Source of the DNA: Acerihabitans sp047324305
GTDB lineage: Bacteria > Pseudomonadota > Gammaproteobacteria > Enterobacterales > Enterobacteriaceae
Length of the DNA stretch: 64,000 nucleotides
Reading direction: 5' to 3'
NCBI RefSeq assembly: GCF_047324305.1
Contig: NZ_CP178740.1
Coordinates: 3,782,001 to 3,846,000 of the forward strand
The translations under genes were made by a program, and so were the position numbers. Below, piece by piece: positions 34,211-42,890 of this stretch; within the stretch, counting starts at the first letter, position 1, and every line of letters begins with the position of its first letter. The notes under the pieces were generated by a model that saw nothing but the letters and a program-made list of their open reading frames with translations, ran no database searches and was not told where the DNA came from.

Positions 34211-35437
34211 TTATTCACCGGGTATGCGTATGCGGGACGGGCCGTATTGCAAACTCCACCATGAATAGGCCACGTTAAACAACACCACCAGCGCGGTTAC
34301 GCAAAATACCGCGCGGTAGCCGTAGCTGGCGGAGACGACGGCGCCGATCAGCGGGCCGCTGACGTTGCCCACATCGCGGAAAGATTGGTTATAGCTGAAT
34401 ATCCGGCCGGCGACCTGATTGGTGCAGTTATAGATAAGCAGGGTCTGTACCGCGGGCAGCAGGGCGCCGTCGGTGGCGCCGAGCAAAAAACGCAGTATTC
34501 CCAATTGCAGGGGAGACTGCACGAATGCCATCGGGATCAGCAGTACGATGGAAAGCCCCAGCATGGCGATCAATATCCGCTCCGGACCGATTTTATCACC
34601 CAAGCGTCCCAGTCTCGGTGCGCTGATAAGGGCCGCCACGCCAGGTACCGCCGCAATCAGTCCGCTGATAAACGCCAGGTTCTGGATATTGCCCGCCAGT
34701 TCGCGGACATACAGCGTCAGGATGGGCGCGATGGAACCCGTGGCCACCTGGATAATCATGGTAGTGACAAACAGGCTCAGCACCAGGCGGGGTTTTTTCA
34801 GCGAAGCAAACACCTGCCGGGCGGTAAGCATGTCCTTTTTCAGCACCGGCGTGAAGCGCTCCTGCACATAGATAAGCGTGGTGATAAAGCAGATAAACAA
34901 GACCAGCGCAGTGATAAAAAATATCAGCCGCAGGCCGTAATGGTCCGCCAGCAGGCCGCCTATCAGCGGGCCAATCAGCGCGCCGCTGACGGCGCCGGTG
35001 GAGAGCGTGCCCAGCGCCCACCCGCTTTTATTGCGCGGCACCTGGGTGGCGATAAGAGCGTTGGCGTTGGGCACAAATCCCCCCAACAGGCCCAGCAGCG
35101 CCCGCAGGATCAAAAATTGCCACACATTCTGCGCCATGCCCATCAGCACCATCACGATCGACATGCCCAGCGCCGAACGCAGCAACATCAGCTTACGTCC
35201 CCTCCGGTCCGCCAGCGCGCCCCAGAACGGGGACGCGATGGCCGAAAACAGAAAAGTAATGCTGAATACCGCCCCCGACCAGATATTGAGTTCCCGGGCA
35301 TCGGTTACGCCGAGCATTTCAACATAGAGCGGTAAAAAAGGCATGATCAGGCTAAAGGCGGCGCCGGTGAGAAAACAGCCGAGCCAGGCAATATACAGAT
35401 TACGTTTCCAGTTGATGGGTTCCGGTACCGGCGTCAT
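34211..35437 (-). CDS. mdtG: multidrug efflux MFS transporter MdtG
   Basis: A 408-residue, 12-helix major facilitator. The MFS motif A lies in the loop after helix 2 (GALADRRGRKLMLL), and FVPNANALIATQVPRNKSGWA is typical of MdtG. In E. coli it raises resistance to fosfomycin and deoxycholate and is under MarA/SoxS/Rob control. It ends ten bases from the converging 33794 gene. The msyB-mdtG-lpxL order is conserved. Confidence 0.94.
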   Translation of the reverse strand: MTPVPEPINWKRNLYIAWLGCFLTGAAFSLIMPFLPLYVEMLGVTDARELNIWSGAVFSITFLFSAIASPFWGALADRRGRKLMLLRSALGMSIVMVLMGMAQNVWQFLILRALLGLLGGFVPNANALIATQVPRNKSGWALGTLSTGAVSGALIGPLIGGLLADHYGLRLIFFITALVLFICFITTLIYVQERFTPVLKKDMLTARQVFASLKKPRLVLSLFVTTMIIQVATGSIAPILTLYVRELAGNIQNLAFISGLIAAVPGVAALISAPRLGRLGDKIGPERILIAMLGLSIVLLIPMAFVQSPLQLGILRFLLGATDGALLPAVQTLLIYNCTNQVAGRIFSYNQSFRDVGNVSGPLIGAVVSASYGYRAVFCVTALVVLFNVAYSWWSLQYGPSRIRIPGE

Positions 35438-35667
35438 AACATCCTAATAACAAAGATAACGGCGGTCAGATACGTTGACAGGGCACGAAGGCGTTCTCGC
35501 CGGGAATTGAGCAGTAGCGTGAAAGTATGCGCTCAAACGGGGCATGGGGCAATTTGCGGGGCATGTTTTGCACCATCCGGCGGGGGCAAAACGCCGCGCC
35601 CGGCGTCCTTGGCAGCCGCAACGCCCGCGGGTAAAACGGGTGTCCGGACAGCGCCGCCGCTTCGCCG

Positions 35668-36588
35668 TCAGTATAGCGACGGCTGGCCCGGCGGCCGGGT
35701 CTTGAAGCGGCGGTGGAGCCACATATACTGCTCGGGCGCCAGCAGGATGGCCTGCTCCAGCACCTTATTCATGTGGGTCGCCGTGGCCACGTCGCTGTCA
35801 ACGGGCAGGGCGTCCTCATCAGGCAGGATAAGCAGCTCATAGCCCCGGCCGTTCGGTAAACGCCGCGGCACAAAAGGGATAACCGCCGGTTTGGCGAGTT
35901 TGACCAGCACATGGGTGCCCGACGTGGTCGCCGCTTGCTCAATGGCAAACAGCGGCGCGAAGACGCTGCTTTTCGGGCCGTAGTCATGATCCGGCGCGTA
36001 CCAGATAATTTCGCCGTTTTTCAGGGCGCGGATCATGCCCTTGACATCCGAGCGGTCCAGCATTGATTTATTGGAGCGCATGCGCCCCCAGGTTTGCAGC
36101 CAATCAATCAGCTTGTTGTTGTTGGGGCGATAGACGCCGATGCCGGGATTGTAAATGCCGAAGATGCGCGCGCCCAGCTCCAGGGACAAAAAATGCAGGC
36201 CGATTAGCAGTACCCCTTTGTTATGCTGGCGGGCCAGATCGATATTTTCCAACCCGGACACGTGAAATAAGCGCTTGACGCGCCAGTCGGGCCAAAACCA
36301 CCCCATGCCGGTTTCAATCAGGCCCATCCCGACGGATTCAAAATTTTTGATGAGCAGCGCTTCTCTTTCCGTACCTGAAAGATGGGGGAAGCAGAGCTCG
36401 AGGTTGCGTCTGGCGATATGGACGCGGCGCTTGAGAAAATGCATCGACAGGCGCCCCAGGCTGGTGCCGAGACGATAAAGCAGCGGATAGGGCAACAATA
36501 CCACCAGGTATAACAGGCCGATGCCAACCCAGGTTATCCAATAACGGGGATGCAGCAAAGAACGGTTAAAAGTTGGAATATGTGTCAT
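35668..36588 (-). CDS. lpxL: lipid A biosynthesis lauroyltransferase
   Basis: A 306-residue inner-membrane acyltransferase of the LpxL/LpxM family. An N-terminal membrane helix (residues 17-40) is followed by the H-x4-D/E catalytic motif (HFLSLE near residue 133). The YRPNNNKLID and WYAPDHDYG blocks are typical. It adds laurate to Kdo2-lipid IV-A. It is transcribed on its own between mdtG and the oxidoreductase; trhO on the far side is divergent, as in E. coli apart from the inserted gene. Confidence 0.95.
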   Translation of the reverse strand: MTHIPTFNRSLLHPRYWITWVGIGLLYLVVLLPYPLLYRLGTSLGRLSMHFLKRRVHIARRNLELCFPHLSGTEREALLIKNFESVGMGLIETGMGWFWPDWRVKRLFHVSGLENIDLARQHNKGVLLIGLHFLSLELGARIFGIYNPGIGVYRPNNNKLIDWLQTWGRMRSNKSMLDRSDVKGMIRALKNGEIIWYAPDHDYGPKSSVFAPLFAIEQAATTSGTHVLVKLAKPAVIPFVPRRLPNGRGYELLILPDEDALPVDSDVATATHMNKVLEQAILLAPEQYMWLHRRFKTRPPGQPSLY

Positions 36589-36767
36589 GGGATCTCGGCA
36601 TCTTAGGTGTAAAAAGCGGAATTACCGGCCAAAGACGATATTTCCGCCATACTACATTTTATTCTGGCATCTTTTTCAAAAAGGGGAAATAAACAGCCCG
36701 GCAAACAAAGTTAAATTTTCTCAAGTGAGCACATGTTGCGCCGGGCATACGGCGCTGTGCCGCCGGG

Positions 36768-37865
36768 TTATTCCTTGAGAAATAAATCCTTCACATAATG
36801 CGGCTCGCTGCGCCAGTACTGTTTGGGGCCGTGGACCTTGGCGCCGAGTTTCGCCGCCGCATGCCAGGGCCAGCGGGGATCGTAAAGTACGGCGCGCGCC
36901 AGGGCAATCATATCCGCCTCGCCGGTGGCGACAATGGCTTCCGCCTGCTCGGGTTCGGTGATAAGCCCGACCGCGATAGTATTCATGCCGGTGGCTTCTT
37001 TAATCTGCCGGGCAAAGGGAATCTGGTAGCCGGGACCGACCGGGATTTTCTGCTGCGGCGACAATCCGCCGCTTGAGACGTGGATGTAGTCGCAGCCCAG
37101 GTCTTGCAGCGCCCTGGCCAACGCAATGGATTGCTGGATATCCCATCCGCCGTCCACCCAGTCGGAGCCGGAAATACGCACGCCCACCGGGATATCGGCG
37201 GCTACCGCCGCGCGTACCGCCTGGAATACTTCCAGCGTCAGGCGCAGCCGGTTCTCCAGGCTGCCGCCGTATTGATCGGTACGCCGGTTGGCGAGCGGCG
37301 AGAGAAATTGATGCAACAGATAGCCATGGGCCGCATGTAGCTCAATCAGGTCAAAGCCGATGCGCTGCGCGCGCAGGGCCGCCGCGACAAAATCGGCTTT
37401 CAGCGCCTCGATGTCATCGCCGGTCATGGCCCGCGGTGGAAAGTCGGACGCGGCGAACGAAAGGGCGGATGGCGCCAAGGTTTGCCAGCCACCCGCGTCG
37501 GGATGGATATTGTCCCCGCCTTCCCAGGGGACCCGGGTCGACGCCTTACGCCCGGCATGAGCCAGTTGTATCCCCAGCGCGATGGACGAATGCTGCCTGA
37601 CGGTTTTTACCACGTCCGCCAGCGCCTGTTCGGTACCGTCGTCCCAGAGGCCGAGATCCCGCGGTGATATGCGCCCCGCGGGCGCGACGGCGGTGGCTTC
37701 CACGATCAGCAGGGACGCGCCGGACAGCGCCAGGTGCCCCAGGTGAATCTGATGCCAGGAGGTTGCCTTGCCTTCATCGGCGGAATATTGACACATCGGC
37801 GCAATAACGATGCGGTTGGCCAGGGTAAGCCGGCCGATGTCATAGCGGGAGAAAAGCTGGCTCAT
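36768..37865 (-). CDS. NADH:flavin oxidoreductase, old yellow enzyme (YqjM type)
   Basis: A 365-residue FMN enzyme. The N-terminus (MSQLFSRYDIGRLTLANRI, then MCQYSADEG with its thiophenol-like Cys) is of the YqjM/XenA subclass. QLAHAGRKAS, ELHAAHGYLLHQFLSP (the His pair) and QYGGSLENRLRL complete the active-site and FMN motifs. These enzymes reduce electrophilic alkenes and nitro compounds with NADPH. AGAGG precedes the ATG at 37865; the frame also extends to 37910. It lies where E. coli has no gene, between lpxL and trhO, suggesting acquisition or a lineage-specific gene. Confidence 0.92.
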   Translation of the reverse strand: MSQLFSRYDIGRLTLANRIVIAPMCQYSADEGKATSWHQIHLGHLALSGASLLIVEATAVAPAGRISPRDLGLWDDGTEQALADVVKTVRQHSSIALGIQLAHAGRKASTRVPWEGGDNIHPDAGGWQTLAPSALSFAASDFPPRAMTGDDIEALKADFVAAALRAQRIGFDLIELHAAHGYLLHQFLSPLANRRTDQYGGSLENRLRLTLEVFQAVRAAVAADIPVGVRISGSDWVDGGWDIQQSIALARALQDLGCDYIHVSSGGLSPQQKIPVGPGYQIPFARQIKEATGMNTIAVGLITEPEQAEAIVATGEADMIALARAVLYDPRWPWHAAAKLGAKVHGPKQYWRSEPHYVKDLFLKE

Positions 37866-38029
37866 TGCATTGCCTCTATATAGTAACCCTAATAAACATT
37901 TGATTAACAATGTTCGCTATAATGGCGATTTGTTATGTCATAACCATGGTATTATGTAACGTTAGCAAGTTAATGTGCTTTTAAACCAACGATAAATGCT
38001 TTTTTTCCCCAGCGACAGGAAAGTACACC

Positions 38030-39094
38030 ATGCCAGTGTTACATAACCGCGTATCGAACGACGAGCTCAGGGCGCTGATGCTGGCCGAAACCGAGCCGCG
38101 CGTTACTCTCTCTTTTTACAAATATTTTCGTATTGCCGACCCGCGGGCCTTCCGTGATGATTTGTATCAAGTCATGACGGGGTTGCGCGTGTTTGGCCGC
38201 GTCTATATCGCCGCTGAAGGGATAAATGCCCAGGTCAGCGTGCCGCAAAATCGCTTTTCCGCCTTTAAAACCGCCCTGTATGCCGCCGATGCGTCGCTGG
38301 ACGGGCTGCGGCTGAATATTGCCCTGGATGATGACGGCAAATCCTTCTGGGTGCTGCGCATGAAGGTTCGGGAACGCATCGTTGCCGACGGCATCAGCGA
38401 TCCGACCTTTGACCCATCCAATGTCGGCCATTACCTGAATGCCGAGCAGGTCAACGCCATGGCCGGCGATCCCGAAACGGTATTTGTCGATATGCGCAAC
38501 CACTATGAATATGAGGTCGGCCATTTCCAGGACGCCATCGAGATCCCCTCGGATACTTTCCGTGAGCAGTTGCCGAGGGCGGTAGAGATGCTGGCAAAGG
38601 ACAAAGACAAAAATATCGTCATGTATTGCACCGGCGGCATTCGTTGCGAAAAAGCCAGCGCCTATATGCGGCATCATGGTTTTGCCAATGTCTATCATGT
38701 GGAGGGCGGCATCATCGAGTACGCCCGGCGGGCCAGGGAGCAGGGCTTGCCGCTGAAATTCACCGGCAAGAATTTTGTCTTCGACGAGCGCCTTGGCGAG
38801 CGTATTACGCCTGATGTCATCGCCCATTGCCACCAGTGCGGGGCGCCCTGCGATACCCATGTTAACTGCAGGAACCAGGGGTGCCATCTGTTGTTTATCC
38901 AATGCCCGGACTGCGCGCAACGTTATCAAGGCTGCTGCAGCCCCATCTGCCGCGACGAACTGGCGCTGCCGCCGGAAGAACAGCGGGCGCGGCGTGCGGG
39001 CCGCGAGAACGGGATGAAAATCTTTAATAAATCGCGGCAGCGTTTATCGTTGACCCGGCCCGAGGATCGGCCTGAGGAAAACGGCGGCCGTTAA
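38030..39094 (+). CDS. trhO: tRNA uridine(34) hydroxylase TrhO
   Basis: A 354-residue rhodanese-family protein, formerly YceA. An N-terminal acylphosphatase-like region (AAEGINAQVSVP) is followed by a rhodanese domain with active-site Cys in MYCTGGIRCEKA near residue 180, and a C-terminal cysteine-rich region (CHQCGAPCDTHVNC, then CPDCAQRYQGCCSPIC) that probably binds zinc. It makes 5-hydroxyuridine at tRNA position 34, the first step to cmo5U. The start follows a purine-rich stretch. Confidence 0.95.
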   Translation: MPVLHNRVSNDELRALMLAETEPRVTLSFYKYFRIADPRAFRDDLYQVMTGLRVFGRVYIAAEGINAQVSVPQNRFSAFKTALYAADASLDGLRLNIALDDDGKSFWVLRMKVRERIVADGISDPTFDPSNVGHYLNAEQVNAMAGDPETVFVDMRNHYEYEVGHFQDAIEIPSDTFREQLPRAVEMLAKDKDKNIVMYCTGGIRCEKASAYMRHHGFANVYHVEGGIIEYARRAREQGLPLKFTGKNFVFDERLGERITPDVIAHCHQCGAPCDTHVNCRNQGCHLLFIQCPDCAQRYQGCCSPICRDELALPPEEQRARRAGRENGMKIFNKSRQRLSLTRPEDRPEENGGR

Positions 39095-39143
39095 AGCCGC
39101 ACGCGGCGCAAGGCACGGGCTGCCCGCCAGCGGCGGGTAAGCC

Positions 39144-40268
39144 TTATCCGAAGCGCCGCAGCCGGAAGGGTGAAAGGTCAAAGCCGCTCTCGCGTCCGGC
39201 GGCAAACCCGGCGGCGATTTCGCCCAGCACGCTGGCGAATTTAAAGCCGTGGCCGCTCAGGCCGCTGATGATCAGCAGGTCGTCGTTGCCGGGCAGGGTA
39301 TCGATAATAAAATCCTCATCCGGCGAGAGATCGTAGGTACAGGCTTCGCCGCTCAGGCAAACGCCGACCCCCGGCAAGAAATAGCGTAGAAAACCAAAGG
39401 TTTCATTGCCGTCCGCCGCATGGCTGCCGAAAGGCGTGCGCTGTCCCGGCTCGTCGATCATCTGCCCGCCGTCGTGTTTACCCACCTTGAGTTCGTTTTT
39501 GATGGCCGGGAAGCCATAATATTGACTGCCGTCCGGCGTCAGGGCGGTAAACGCCGGGAAATGATTGTCCTCGCTGAAGCGCCCGTCGGCCTGATGCCAG
39601 GAAAACACCTTACGCACCGGTTGCACCGGCAGCGACGGCAGCAGGGTTTTCACCCACGTGCCGGCCGAGACCAGCAGCTTATGCGCCTGGTAGTGGCTGC
39701 CTTCCACCGTGGTGATGTCGAAGGTCATGGCGCCATGGCTGATATCGGTAACGCCGCAGTTAAACAGCTGGGCGCAGCCGGCCTGCTCGGCCAGGCGGAT
39801 ATAAGTGGCCACAGCCAGCTCCGACTTGAGATAACCCGCCTGGGGTTCAAAGACCCCAAGATAATCATCCGGCAGGCTGAACGCCGGCCAGCGGGCGACA
39901 ACCTGGCCGGCATTGAGTATTTCGCACGGCAGTTTATAGGCGTGGGCGCTGTCGATGGCCCGTTTGATAAACTCCGCCTGGCGCGGTCCCAGATTAAGTA
40001 CGCCGCTGCGGTGAAACACCGGCGTGCCGCCCCGCGCCGAGAGCTCTTCCCAGAGCGTTTGCGCCCGCAGCGCCAGGGGAACGTATTTTTTCCCTTCGCC
40101 ATAGGCATGGCGGATAATGCGTGTATCGCCATGATGGCTGCCGCCGCGGTGGGGGGGGAACGCGGCGTCAATCATCAACACATTGAGGCCGGCTTCGGTA
40201 GCGTAAAACCCTGCCGCGGAACCCACGGAACCGCTGCCGATAATAATCAGATCGTATACCATGCTCAT
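39144..40268 (-). CDS. solA: N-methyl-L-tryptophan oxidase
   Basis: A 374-residue FAD-dependent amine oxidase. The N-terminal dinucleotide fold (DLIIIGSGSVGSAAGFYA) is intact, and a Cys for covalent flavin attachment is in GEACTYDLSPDEDF near residue 308, followed by IIDTLPGNDDLLIISG. It oxidatively demethylates N-methyl amino acids, releasing formaldehyde and hydrogen peroxide. ATG at 40268, with a second ATG two codons in. E. coli's yceI and yceJ, between trhO and solA, are absent here. Confidence 0.93.
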   Translation of the reverse strand: MSMVYDLIIIGSGSVGSAAGFYATEAGLNVLMIDAAFPPHRGGSHHGDTRIIRHAYGEGKKYVPLALRAQTLWEELSARGGTPVFHRSGVLNLGPRQAEFIKRAIDSAHAYKLPCEILNAGQVVARWPAFSLPDDYLGVFEPQAGYLKSELAVATYIRLAEQAGCAQLFNCGVTDISHGAMTFDITTVEGSHYQAHKLLVSAGTWVKTLLPSLPVQPVRKVFSWHQADGRFSEDNHFPAFTALTPDGSQYYGFPAIKNELKVGKHDGGQMIDEPGQRTPFGSHAADGNETFGFLRYFLPGVGVCLSGEACTYDLSPDEDFIIDTLPGNDDLLIISGLSGHGFKFASVLGEIAAGFAAGRESGFDLSPFRLRRFG

Positions 40269-40371
40269 TTTTCCTGCTGGGCCCCGCTCAAACCCTCAGG
40301 TCGAGGATACGGGGAAAAATCTGGAATTAGGAGGGCATTGTCATCTGGCGGAAACATGGCCCCAGCATAAT

Positions 40372-40403
40372 AAAAAAAACACCCGGTGCAAAGCAGCGGG
40401 TGC
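40372..40403 (-). terminator. terminator of bssS
   Basis: Leftward CACCCG / CGGGTG stem with an 11-base loop, followed by eight T residues (the A run at 40372-40379 on the + strand), about 20 bases past the bssS stop. Confidence 0.85.
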
Positions 40404-40423
40404 CTGAGGGGTAGTGGTCGAGA

Positions 40424-40678
40424 TTAATGTTTTCGGTGATCAATATCGTGATATTCCGTTGCTTCAATTTTGGCGATGCCCGCTTCAAGGATCGAAATCA
40501 ATTGCTTCGCGACATCTGTGGTCAGCCATAGGGTTCTGTCCACTTCCGCATCTTCGGTGGCCTGGCTGGGGGAATTGATGTAATGCAGGCGGATCATCAT
40601 GGCATTGTAGGCGTCTACGGTGCTGATGTCCCAGCCGACCAATGGATGGGTATGGATTATCTCGTTTTTTCTGTCCAT
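40424..40678 (-). CDS. bssS: biofilm regulator BssS
   Basis: An 84-residue protein that matches E. coli BssS almost end to end: THPLVGWDISTVDAYNAM, RLHYINSP, then LWLTTDVAKQLISILEAGIA. It represses biofilm formation through AI-2 and indole signalling in E. coli by an unknown mechanism. Monocistronic between solA and a gene of unknown function. Confidence 0.95.
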   Translation of the reverse strand: MDRKNEIIHTHPLVGWDISTVDAYNAMMIRLHYINSPSQATEDAEVDRTLWLTTDVAKQLISILEAGIAKIEATEYHDIDHRKH

Positions 40679-40901
40679 AAATACCCCTTTTTCTGACTCG
40701 TTTAATAAAACAAAGAGTGTCTTTGAGGCTCAGTGCGGCTCCATTTTAGCGAGCAATTTAAGTATACCCTTGTTTGTCACTTTTTTTGCTAATTGAACGA
40801 TTTTTTTTAACTTTTGTACTATTTCGTTAAACGCGTCATCAGAAATAGCGCGAGGCCACGACGTATTGGCTACCGTGGGCGGGGTGGGCGTGTGGATGGA
40901 A

Positions 40902-41171
40902 TTAGACGGCGGCGGGCGGAATTACCGGGCCGATGCGTTTGGCCAGCTCTTCGGCCAGCTGGGCGAAATATTTTTGCATGATCGCATCGCGGTTTTGGTT
41001 TTGGGATTCCAGCATCAGGTTGTGGATGAGTAACTGATTGGCTTTTTCATCCAGGCTGAATGACAGGTAAGAAAACGCGATCTCCAGTACATTAAGCCTG
41101 CGCTGCTGCTCGCCAATTAATGCCAGCAGTTCGCCGAACGTCATTGCTTCTTCAGGTTTATTGGCAATCAT
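40902..41171 (-). CDS. small helical protein, unknown
   Basis: An 89-residue soluble, mostly helical protein with the block MTFGELLALIGEQQRRLNVL, then LMLESQNQNRDAIMQKY. A GGGGAG site precedes the ATG at 41171, so this start is preferred to the 41249 frame opening. It sits between bssS and dinI, downstream of the dinI terminator. No family is confidently recalled. A coiled-coil partner protein is a possible reading. Confidence 0.75.
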   Translation of the reverse strand: MIANKPEEAMTFGELLALIGEQQRRLNVLEIAFSYLSFSLDEKANQLLIHNLMLESQNQNRDAIMQKYFAQLAEELAKRIGPVIPPAAV

Positions 41172-41302
41172 ATAGGCATTCTCCCCGGGACGGTTTGTGC
41201 ACAATGCGCTGCTTGGGGTGATTACAGCCCAGAAAAACGCATTTGCCAATAGGGGAAGCGCAAAAATTCGCTAAAAGCCTCGTTTAACAGAATTTTTGGC
41301 AT

Positions 41303-41327
41303 AAAAAAGCCGGGAATGAATCCCGGC
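41303..41327 (-). terminator. terminator of dinI
   Basis: Leftward GCCGGGA / TCCCGGC stem with a 5-base loop, then TTTTTT. About 25 bases past the dinI stop. Confidence 0.93.
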
Positions 41328-41350
41328 GAAGCGACAGTACAAACTTCTTA

Positions 41351-41590
41351 TTATTGAGAGTCAAACCAATCGTCGGCGCTTTCCCACGTTTCTTGCAGGA
41401 TATCGGTGATCAGCGCCTTGTCTTCTTTACTGCCTCCCATAACGCTGATGCCGTTGGCGCCCGCATAGCGCACCTGGACATGGGAATCAGTAAACTGTTT
41501 ATCAATCCGGGCCGTAAATTCCTTGGTCAATGCCTCAAGCGCGCCTGCGGGAAGCGGTGTCGCTTTAGCAAGAGTAATTTCGATACGCAT
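41351..41590 (-). CDS. dinI: DNA damage-inducible protein I
   Basis: A 79-residue protein of the DinI family: RIEITLAKATPLPAGALEAL at the start and the hallmark ILQETWESADDWF at the end. DinI stabilises or modulates RecA filaments and so tunes LexA cleavage and UmuD processing. The ATG at 41590 fits the family length; an in-frame ATG four codons earlier (41602) is also possible. A perfect LexA box lies 24 bases upstream, showing SOS control. Confidence 0.96.
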   Translation of the reverse strand: MRIEITLAKATPLPAGALEALTKEFTARIDKQFTDSHVQVRYAGANGISVMGGSKEDKALITDILQETWESADDWFDSQ

Positions 41591-41613
41591 ATTTTTTCTC
41601 ATAGTATCAACGC

Positions 41614-41629
41614 CTGTTTATTTATACAG
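41614..41629 (-). promoter_or_regulatory. LexA (SOS) box upstream of dinI
   Basis: CTGT-N8-ACAG with AT-rich centre (CTGTATAAATAAACAG read on the - strand), matching the LexA consensus. It lies 24 bases before the dinI start, where it would cover the promoter. Confidence 0.92.
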
Positions 41630-41713
41630 TGTCGCCGTCGCCAGTGCAAGCGCCAACAGGCTTTTATTTTACAGCGGATACTGATAAAGCCCATCGGCAT
41701 CGACTTGCGTCCA

Positions 41714-42760
41714 TCAGGCTTCCACCCACCAGTGCAGCGCCTGTCCGGCCAGAAACGGCACCAGGACGTCGTCGCCCAGCGGAATACTGTCCGGCTGCAG
41801 ATGGGTATGCCGACGCAGGGTAATGAAATCATCGTTCGGCGGCAGCCCATAAAAGCGTGGGCCGTTCAGCGAACAGAACGCTTCAAAGTGCGCCAAGGCG
41901 CCGATTTCCTCAAATACCGTGGCATAAGCGGCGAGAACGTTAGGCGCATTAAACACGCCGGCGCAGCCGCAGTCGCACTCTTTGCGGTCGCGGCTGTGCG
42001 GAGCCGAATCGGTGCCCAGGAACAGTCGATCGCAGCCCCCGGCAACGGCGGCGCGCAGCGCTTCCTGATGCGTATTGCGTTTCAGGATCGGCAGGCAGTA
42101 GAGATGCGGCCGTACTCCGCCCACCAACATATGATTGCGGTTGAACATCAGGTGCTGCGGGGTGATGGTGGCGGCCAGATGGCTGTCCGCGGCCAGTACA
42201 TACTGCGCCGCTTCGCGGGTAGTGATATGTTCCAGGACAATTTTCAGCGCCGGAAAGCGCCGGCGTACCGGTTCCAGGATCCGATCGATAAAACACGCCT
42301 CGCGATCGAAGATATCAATCTCAGGCGCCGTGACCTCGCCGTGGATCAGCAACGGCATGCCGATTTCTTCCATGGCGCCGAGCAGGGGGTAAATGCCGGG
42401 GACACTGGTCACGCCGTGGCTGGAATTGGTGGTGGCGTTGGCCGGATATAATTTCGCGGCGCTGAAAACGCCTTGCTGGAATCCCGTCACTAACTGCGTT
42501 TTATCCAGCGTATCGGTAAGGTAGCAGGTCATCAGAGGCTGGAAACGGTGGCCGGCGGGCAATGCCGCCAGTATCCGCCCGCGATACGCAACGGCCTGTT
42601 CTATGGACGTAATCGGCGGCGTCAGGTTCGGCATCACGATAGCCCGGCCAAAGACGCGGCTGGTATAAGGCAATACGGTACGCAGCATATCGTCGTCGCG
42701 TAAATGCAGATGCCAGTCGTCGGGACGGCGGATATGGAGTTCTGTCGGCTGTGCGGTCAT
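41714..42760 (-). CDS. pyrC: dihydroorotase
   Basis: A 348-residue zinc amidohydrolase of the short class. The metal ligands are in DDWHLHLRDDDM near residue 17 and in later His-containing strands; the carboxylated Lys is in AAKLYPANATTNSSHGV near residue 103, and GTDSAPHSRDRKE holds the catalytic Asp. It closes carbamoyl-aspartate to dihydroorotate in pyrimidine synthesis. A CGGAG ribosome binding site precedes the ATG. The first 95 bases upstream contain CCGG-rich complementary segments that could form a leader hairpin of the kind that controls E. coli pyrC, not verified. Confidence 0.96.
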   Translation of the reverse strand: MTAQPTELHIRRPDDWHLHLRDDDMLRTVLPYTSRVFGRAIVMPNLTPPITSIEQAVAYRGRILAALPAGHRFQPLMTCYLTDTLDKTQLVTGFQQGVFSAAKLYPANATTNSSHGVTSVPGIYPLLGAMEEIGMPLLIHGEVTAPEIDIFDREACFIDRILEPVRRRFPALKIVLEHITTREAAQYVLAADSHLAATITPQHLMFNRNHMLVGGVRPHLYCLPILKRNTHQEALRAAVAGGCDRLFLGTDSAPHSRDRKECDCGCAGVFNAPNVLAAYATVFEEIGALAHFEAFCSLNGPRFYGLPPNDDFITLRRHTHLQPDSIPLGDDVLVPFLAGQALHWWVEA

Positions 42761-42853
42761 GAATAAGGCTCCGGCTATTGAGTACGGACAAACGGGTCAA
42801 TATCAGATTAACGGCGGGGTATTAGAATAAGCATATCGGGCGGAAGTTGCATT

Positions 42854-42879
42854 ATAAAAAAACCCGCCGCAGCGGGTTT
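42854..42879 (-). terminator. terminator of rne
   Basis: Leftward AAACCCGC / GCGGGTTT stem with a 4-base loop followed by a T run, 12 bases after the rne stop. Confidence 0.93.
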
Positions 42880-42890
42880 GGATGGCAATA

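Noticed and set aside
38039..38929. 296-codon - strand frame opposite trhO
   Set aside because: Shadow frame; trhO has clear catalytic motifs and a start signal.
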